NCBI GenBank assembly: GCA_030592085.1 | Contig: JAUUZV010000014.1 | Span: forward strand, 1 to 19,816 | From: Clostridia bacterium | GTDB lineage: Bacteria > Bacillota > Clostridia > DUPQ01 | Length of the DNA: 19,816 nt | Direction: 5' to 3' | Shown here: positions 15,329-19,816 of the stretch, piece after piece | Position numbering within the stretch: position 1 is the stretch's first letter | Layout of the letters: each line of letters opens with the position of its first letter | Notes under the pieces: model-generated | What the model saw: only the letters and a program-made list of their open reading frames with translations | The model's database searches: none | What the model was told of the DNA's origin: nothing | Program-made: the position numbers and the translations under genes

Positions 15329-16798
15329 ATGATTAACATTGAACATATAACATTATTAAGTGCTAAATTTAAATTAACAACCTCTGTCGGGTATGTTATA
15401 AAGAGTAAATCCGATTGTAAATTTGTTAAAAAAACTTTATGGTTGTTTTCGAAAGTAACAACAATTTATATTTATTCAAAGTCAGCTGAGCTACTTGCAA
15501 TATGTGATAAGGAAATAGATAAAAATCATAATCAATTATATAAAAAGATAAAGTATTGTAAGATGTTTTCTATCGAAGAAAGTACTATTAACCAAACTAT
15601 TGATGTCCTCTTTATTAATGATAATCCTAAAAGTAATGTAATTGATTATTTTAGCAAAATGACAATTAAAAATGTAATTGGGCACCTTGATGAAGAAAAA
15701 ACAAATTATTATTATTTATGGGAAAAGTTTAGGGTGTCTTGTGAACAGATTTATATTACGATTAATAATAAGTATAATAAGAAAGAGGTATTAGATTGGA
15801 AAAAAGATATTAATAATCCAATTGAATTAAGCGTTATATTACCAGTCTATAATCTAGAAAAGTATATTGAAAAATGTTTGGAAAGTGTTACTGCTTGGAA
15901 ATTTAAAGATATAGAATTTTTAGTTGTTAATGATGGTTCAACTGATAATTCTTTAGAAATATTAAATAGACTACAAAAAAGTGATAGTAGAATAATAATT
16001 ATTAGTAAAAGTAATGGTGGTTGCGCTTCTGCAAGGCAAAAAGGATTAGATGTTGCAAGAGGAAAGTATATTAGCTTTATTGATCCAGATGATTTTATTT
16101 CTACAGATATGTTATATCTGTTACATAAACGTGCATTATCAGGAAATCATGATTATGTGTATACAGGGTATTATGAATACTATGAAAATTTAGATGTTTC
16201 CAAACCAGTAAAAAATGATTCAATATATTTTCCCTACAATGCAGGAACAACTAAAGAGAAAGAAATAAAAAAATTAATCTCTGACTCTAGAATTGCTATT
16301 TGGAGAGGAGTATATAAAAAGGACTTCTTAAATGAAAACAAAATTAAATTTCAAACAAATTTAAGAAGATTTGATGATTTGCCATTTAAGGTTGAAGTGA
16401 TGGCTAAGGCAAAGTCTGTCGCTTGTATTACGGATTTTCTATATTATTATAGGCTTGAAAGACCAGGGCAAGATGTTGCTGTTGATGATGAAAGGCTATA
16501 TATACACTTTGAAATTTTTAAACACCTAGATAAGGTTATTGTAGATACTTTTAACAGTAAATATATCGCTGATTTAATGCAAATTGTTAAAATTGATACA
16601 CATTTTTGGGCAATGAAAAAAATTAAAAGAAAACATGCTATTCCTTACTATAAGAAAGCAATGAAAGACATATTAAGAAACATGAGTGTATATAGGACAT
16701 TTTTGTGTTGCTTGTCATATCGTGATAAAAAATATTTTCTTAAAGTTTGTTTACTCTTTTTAAACCTACCAAGAGTTTTAAGAAAGAAGAAGGTGTAA
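15329..16798 (+). CDS. Family 2 glycosyltransferase with unrecognised N-terminal domain
   Basis: 489 residues, longer than a plain GT2. Residues 1 to about 163 form a domain I do not recognise, with alternating hydrophobic strands (for example IDVLFIND, 91-98), which could be a decayed Rossmann-like fold. The GT2 domain starts at about 166: LSVILPVYNLEKY (167-179), D202 in VVNDGSTDNS, ASARQKGLDVARG (233-245), and metal-binding D252-PDD-255. The acid pair appears as FDDLPFK rather than EDxxF. The C-terminus is basic. AGGAG lies 6 nt before the ATG, 2 nt after the preceding stop. It is followed after one base by the second sulfotransferase. It should extend the repeat unit; the extra domain might bind a partner or acceptor. 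Confidence 0.87.
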   Translation: MINIEHITLLSAKFKLTTSVGYVIKSKSDCKFVKKTLWLFSKVTTIYIYSKSAELLAICDKEIDKNHNQLYKKIKYCKMFSIEESTINQTIDVLFINDNPKSNVIDYFSKMTIKNVIGHLDEEKTNYYYLWEKFRVSCEQIYITINNKYNKKEVLDWKKDINNPIELSVILPVYNLEKYIEKCLESVTAWKFKDIEFLVVNDGSTDNSLEILNRLQKSDSRIIIISKSNGGCASARQKGLDVARGKYISFIDPDDFISTDMLYLLHKRALSGNHDYVYTGYYEYYENLDVSKPVKNDSIYFPYNAGTTKEKEIKKLISDSRIAIWRGVYKKDFLNENKIKFQTNLRRFDDLPFKVEVMAKAKSVACITDFLYYYRLERPGQDVAVDDERLYIHFEIFKHLDKVIVDTFNSKYIADLMQIVKIDTHFWAMKKIKRKHAIPYYKKAMKDILRNMSVYRTFLCCLSYRDKKYFLKVCLLFLNLPRVLRKKKV

Positions 16799-16799
16799 C

Positions 16800-18254
16800 A
16801 TGATTAGAACAAATAAAGAGCAACAGATAAAGGCAGAAAAGAAGAAATTAATTATACATATAGGTTCTGTGAAAACTGGATCAACATCGATACAAAAAAC
16901 TTTACGAGAGTCTTACGAAAAATTGAGAAAATATAATATAAACTATTGTGAAGTTATAAAAGGGTTTTATGAATATACTTTAACTTCAATGTTTATCAAG
17001 CATCCAGAGAATCATATTCTTTTTAAAAAAGAATTGGAATCAAGAAATATTGCTCCTTCAATATTAATTGAAGAATATCGAAACTATTGGAACAAAGTGT
17101 TTTTGAAAAACAAAGAAAAAACAATGATTTTTAGTTCAGAACATTTATCTCTTTTTTCCTTTGATGAGGAAAGCATGCTTAATTTCAAAATTTATTTAGA
17201 TCAGTATTTTGCTGATTATTCTATTATTATTTACATTAGAGACCCTATAAATTGGTTAAGAAGCCAAGTTCAAGAAACTGTAAAAAATGGTCGGAGAGTA
17301 TCAATAACTAAGTATTGTGATGACTTAATAGATAGTAAGGAATCGAGTCTTTATAATTATGAAAAATTACAAAAGTGGGGTAATGTGTTTGGTAAAGATA
17401 AAATTATAGTAAGACAATTTGATAGTGAACATTTTATTAACGGAAGATTAATTGATGATTTTCTTTATGCAGCTAATCTTGATTATAAAGCGCTTGAGCT
17501 AAAAGAAATAAAAGCAAACACAAGCATTGGATATTATTCAACCCTCTTTTTACAAACATTAAACCAATCTTTTCCAGTTTTAAAAAATAATCACATAAAT
17601 AATGAACGAGGAATATTCCCCTATCATTTTGTATATAGAGTATATTCAAAAGATATTGATATTTATAAAAAATTACCTATAAATATAAATAAGGAACAAG
17701 CAGAAGTAATAAATAAAGAATTATTAAAAATCAATAAAATGATATATGGAGATTGTTTTATTCCTCTGATTAAAGCAGAAATACAGGAAGTAGAATCATT
17801 AAAAAATGAAGTAATTCCACGTAGCTATTTTGTGAAACTTATTAACAACTATAATCTTTTTATTGAGGAGTTGTTACATGATATGGAAAAAATTAAGGCT
17901 AACACAGAAAGAGAATCAAATATAAAATATCAATCAAAATTTTATTCTGTGTATTATAAAAGCTCAAAAAAATATAATGTTATTTTAAGAAATATATGTC
18001 TTTATTTGTTTTATAAAGTAATTGGACTTAAAGAGTTTGATAAAAATTATTACCTAAAAAGATATCCTCATGTTTGTGACAAAGTAAAAGATCCTTTGCT
18101 ACATTTTATGCTTAGAGGTGTTTATAGAGGATATATGCCAAATAAGAAATTTTCAGTCAATAATTATATTGAAAATCATACTGAAATTATCCTAAATGGG
18201 AAAAATGCATTATTAGAATCAAATAAAGAACAAAAGAAAAGAAAGGTGTTTTAG
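16800..18254 (+). CDS. Second PAPS sulfotransferase-like protein with C-terminal FDxxYYLxxYPxV module
   Basis: 484 residues, predicted soluble. The PAPS 5' loop is at 19-30 (IHIGSVKTGSTS, K25/T26/G27/S28/T29), and the 3'-phosphate segment has R147 and S155 at the usual eight-residue spacing (IYIRDPINWLRSQ), so catalysis is plausible. It is divergent from the sulfotransferase at 5332. Residues about 411-464 form a separate module: FDKNYYLKRYPHV, DPLLHFMLRGVYRG, then FSVNNYIENHTEI. This matches the FDxxYYLxxYPDV...DPLxHYLxxG pattern found repeatedly at the ends of glycosyltransferases and polysaccharide proteins. The fusion suggests a shared docking or glycan-binding function, an inference. It starts one base after the GT2 stop and ends overlapping the next GTG. 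It probably sulfates a different position or sugar. Confidence 0.8.
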   Translation: MIRTNKEQQIKAEKKKLIIHIGSVKTGSTSIQKTLRESYEKLRKYNINYCEVIKGFYEYTLTSMFIKHPENHILFKKELESRNIAPSILIEEYRNYWNKVFLKNKEKTMIFSSEHLSLFSFDEESMLNFKIYLDQYFADYSIIIYIRDPINWLRSQVQETVKNGRRVSITKYCDDLIDSKESSLYNYEKLQKWGNVFGKDKIIVRQFDSEHFINGRLIDDFLYAANLDYKALELKEIKANTSIGYYSTLFLQTLNQSFPVLKNNHINNERGIFPYHFVYRVYSKDIDIYKKLPININKEQAEVINKELLKINKMIYGDCFIPLIKAEIQEVESLKNEVIPRSYFVKLINNYNLFIEELLHDMEKIKANTERESNIKYQSKFYSVYYKSSKKYNVILRNICLYLFYKVIGLKEFDKNYYLKRYPHVCDKVKDPLLHFMLRGVYRGYMPNKKFSVNNYIENHTEIILNGKNALLESNKEQKKRKVF

Positions 18255-19072
18255 TGGAAAATAAAATTTCTGTAATTATTCCAATTTATATAAATAGCAA
18301 AGCTAATGAAGTTAAAGAAGCACTTGAAAGTATTATTTCACAAACAAAAAAACCTGATGAAATTTTAATTATTATTGATGGTCCAGTTATTCAAGATGTA
18401 GATTTTGTTATAAGTACTTTTATAATTAAGAATCCTCAAATATGTACATTAAAAAGATATAGTAATAATTTAGGTATTGGGGTTGTTTTATTTGAAGGAG
18501 TTAAACAGTGTAAATATGATATAATCGCACGAATGGATTCTGACGATATAGCTGTTAGTAATCGGTTCCAAAAGCAGCTAGCAGTTATTAATGAAAAGAA
18601 CGTAGATATTGTAGGCTCATATATTGGTGAATTTTATGAGTCGAAAACAGAAATAAGAAATATTAGAGTTGTTCCAATTAAGCATGATGATATTAAGAAG
18701 TTTTCTAAAAAAAGAAATCCTATGAACCATATGACAGTTATGTTTAAAAAAAATAGTGTAATTGATGTCGGAGGGTATTCACATATTGCTGGATTTGAAG
18801 ATTATTATTTGTGGACAAGAATGCTTATAAATAATTCTAAATTCTATAATATTAATGAATGCCTTGTAATAACAAAATCAGGAGATGAAGTGTATAAAAG
18901 ACGTGGGGGTTTGTCTTATATAAAAAATGAAATTTACTTTGAAAAGAAACTATTAAAAGCCCACTATATTACCTTCATAAGGTTTATAATAAACGTAGTT
19001 ACAAGAGTATGTGTTAGAATTATACCAAATGGGTTACGTGGATTAATTTATAAAACATTTTTAAGAAGTTAA
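18254..19072 (+). CDS. Family 2 glycosyltransferase (AmsE-like)
   Basis: 272-residue GT2. KISVIIPIYINSKANE (4-19) starts the domain, IIIDGP (39-44) carries the nucleotide-binding aspartate, SNNLGIGVV follows at 70-78, and the metal-binding D95-SDD-98 is intact. RNPMNHMTVMFKK (154-166) and GFEDYYLWTRM (180-190) are typical of the AmsE group of exopolysaccharide glycosyltransferases, the ED pair being the probable catalytic base. The start is a GTG that overlaps the previous TAG stop by one base (TAGTG), with GAAAGG 7 nt upstream. The tail is basic and moderately hydrophobic (about 238-260), possibly a peripheral membrane contact. The sugar transferred is unknown. Confidence 0.88.
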   Translation: MENKISVIIPIYINSKANEVKEALESIISQTKKPDEILIIIDGPVIQDVDFVISTFIIKNPQICTLKRYSNNLGIGVVLFEGVKQCKYDIIARMDSDDIAVSNRFQKQLAVINEKNVDIVGSYIGEFYESKTEIRNIRVVPIKHDDIKKFSKKRNPMNHMTVMFKKNSVIDVGGYSHIAGFEDYYLWTRMLINNSKFYNINECLVITKSGDEVYKRRGGLSYIKNEIYFEKKLLKAHYITFIRFIINVVTRVCVRIIPNGLRGLIYKTFLRS

Positions 19073-19086
19073 AGGATATTTATATA

Positions 19087-19674
19087 ATGGAAAATTTATT
19101 TACTCTGGATGAAACTATTAACAAAGAAAACAGGGAGCAACTTATTAATCAAAAAGGGTGTGTAATTTGGCTTAGTGGATTATCAGGTGCTGGAAAATCA
19201 ACTATTGCTATTTTGACACAAAAGCATTTACATAATCAGGGAAAACTAGTCTATTTGCTTGATGGTGATAATATTCGTTTAGGTATTAATTCCGACTTAG
19301 GGTTTACCATTAATGATCGAACTGAGAATATAAGACGAGTTGCACATATTGCTAAATTAATGGCTGATGCAGGAATGATAGTGTTGGTTTCCTTTATTAC
19401 TCCAACAAAGAAAATACGCGAAGTGGCTAGCGATATCATAGGAGAAGATTTCCATCTTGTTTATATGAAAGCATCCCTTAAAACATGTAAAAAGAGGGAT
19501 CCAAAAGGACTATATAAAAAAGTTGATAAAGGAGAGATAACTTTGTTTACAGGGATTACTTCTCCTTATGAAATGCCTTTACACCCTACCCTTATACTGG
19601 ACAGTGAACAGTTTTCTAAAGAAGAGTGTAGTAATCAATTAACTTCATATATTATGACCATACAGAGAGGATAG
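19087..19674 (+). CDS. cysC: Adenylylsulfate (APS) kinase
   Basis: 195-residue cytoplasmic kinase that phosphorylates APS at the 3' hydroxyl to give PAPS, the donor used by the two sulfotransferases in this cluster. The P-loop is G31-LSGAGKST-39; DGDNIR (59-64), FTINDRTENIRR (73-84), SFITP (102-106, Thr where many enzymes have Ser), KRDPKGLYKK (136-145) and FTGITSPYEMP (154-164) are all standard APS-kinase motifs. Length is typical of a stand-alone CysC, with no fusion to sulfurylase. AAAGGA lies 10 nt before the ATG. The next gene, cysD, begins 3 nt after the stop, so activation steps are co-expressed. Location at the end of a glycan cluster points to sulfation rather than cysteine synthesis. 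Confidence 0.96.
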   Translation: MENLFTLDETINKENREQLINQKGCVIWLSGLSGAGKSTIAILTQKHLHNQGKLVYLLDGDNIRLGINSDLGFTINDRTENIRRVAHIAKLMADAGMIVLVSFITPTKKIREVASDIIGEDFHLVYMKASLKTCKKRDPKGLYKKVDKGEITLFTGITSPYEMPLHPTLILDSEQFSKEECSNQLTSYIMTIQRG

Positions 19675-19677
19675 TAG

Positions 19678-19816
19678 ATGGACCACCTTAGTAAATTAGA
19701 AAGTAAAAGTATATATATTTTACGAGAAGCTTATTCACAATTTGATAATTTATGCATGCTTTGGTCAATTGGTAAAGATAGCACTGTGCTATTACATTTA
19801 GCTAGAAAAGCATTTT
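19678..19816 (+). CDS. cysD: Sulfate adenylyltransferase subunit 2 (partial, 3' end outside window)
   Basis: The first 46 codons are visible: MDHLSKLESKSIYILREAY, then a MLWSIGKDSTVLLHLARKAF stretch. The SIGKDS PP-loop binds ATP, and the flanking LESxSIxILRE and VxLHLARKAF segments match the N-terminus of CysD/NodP closely. This subunit forms APS from sulfate and ATP, working with the GTPase subunit CysN, which should lie just beyond the window. An AGAGAGG site precedes the ATG, 3 nt after the cysC stop. The heterodimeric CysDN type is the proteobacteria-style enzyme, in contrast to the single-chain Sat common in Bacillota. The open frame runs to the last base, so it is cut, not truncated. 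Confidence 0.92.
   Translation, partial: MDHLSKLESKSIYILREAYSQFDNLCMLWSIGKDSTVLLHLARKAF

Overview
The window is a single, unbroken, plus-strand gene cluster for building, modifying and exporting a cell-surface polysaccharide. The DNA is very AT-rich, Shine-Dalgarno sites of the AGGAG/AAGGGG type precede most genes, and TGA is used as a stop (the first gene ends in TGA), so the standard bacterial code applies. Base composition and protein style (MBOAT + SGNH pair, short TagGH-like ABC exporter, uroporphyrinogen-decarboxylase-like protein) suggest a low-GC Bacillota or relative, possibly a clostridium-like or Mollicutes-related anaerobe. The species cannot be fixed from this sequence.

Layout. 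(1) 24-2030: a UDP-glucuronate 4-epimerase-like sugar-nucleotide epimerase and a UroD-family protein. (2) 2099-7276: a membrane-anchored GT2, a Wzy/O-antigen-ligase-like polymerase, a Wzz-like chain-length protein without kinase, a PAPS sulfotransferase and a GT4. A near-consensus promoter (2028-2056) overlaps the stop codon of the UroD-like gene. (3) 7395-10832: an MBOAT acyltransferase and an SGNH-hydrolase-like partner with a long C-terminal extension. (4) 10904-12436: an ABC exporter (permease and ATPase). (5) 12429-16798: UDP-galactopyranose mutase, a DUF4422 glycosyltransferase and two GT2 enzymes. (6) 16800-19816: a second sulfotransferase carrying an extra C-terminal module, another GT2, APS kinase (CysC) and the start of sulfate adenylyltransferase subunit 2 (CysD), cut by the window end.

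How they fit together. The epimerase and mutase would supply UDP-GalA-type and UDP-Galf precursors. Six glycosyltransferases assemble the repeat. The MBOAT/SGNH pair would O-acylate it. CysD(N) and CysC would make PAPS from sulfate and ATP, and the two sulfotransferases would place sulfate on the glycan. The Wzy/Wzz-like pair and the ABC exporter would handle polymer length and export. The overall reading is a self-contained locus for a sulfated and acylated, probably galactofuranose-containing, capsule or exopolysaccharide, with its own PAPS supply. That is unusual for a low-GC Gram-positive-type genome.

All intergenic gaps are shorter than 120 bases. Many junctions overlap or nearly abut (5332/5339, 12429/12436, 13556, 14283/14290, 18254), which points to translational coupling. 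I saw no tRNA, rRNA, CRISPR array, insertion sequence or convincing Rho-independent terminator.
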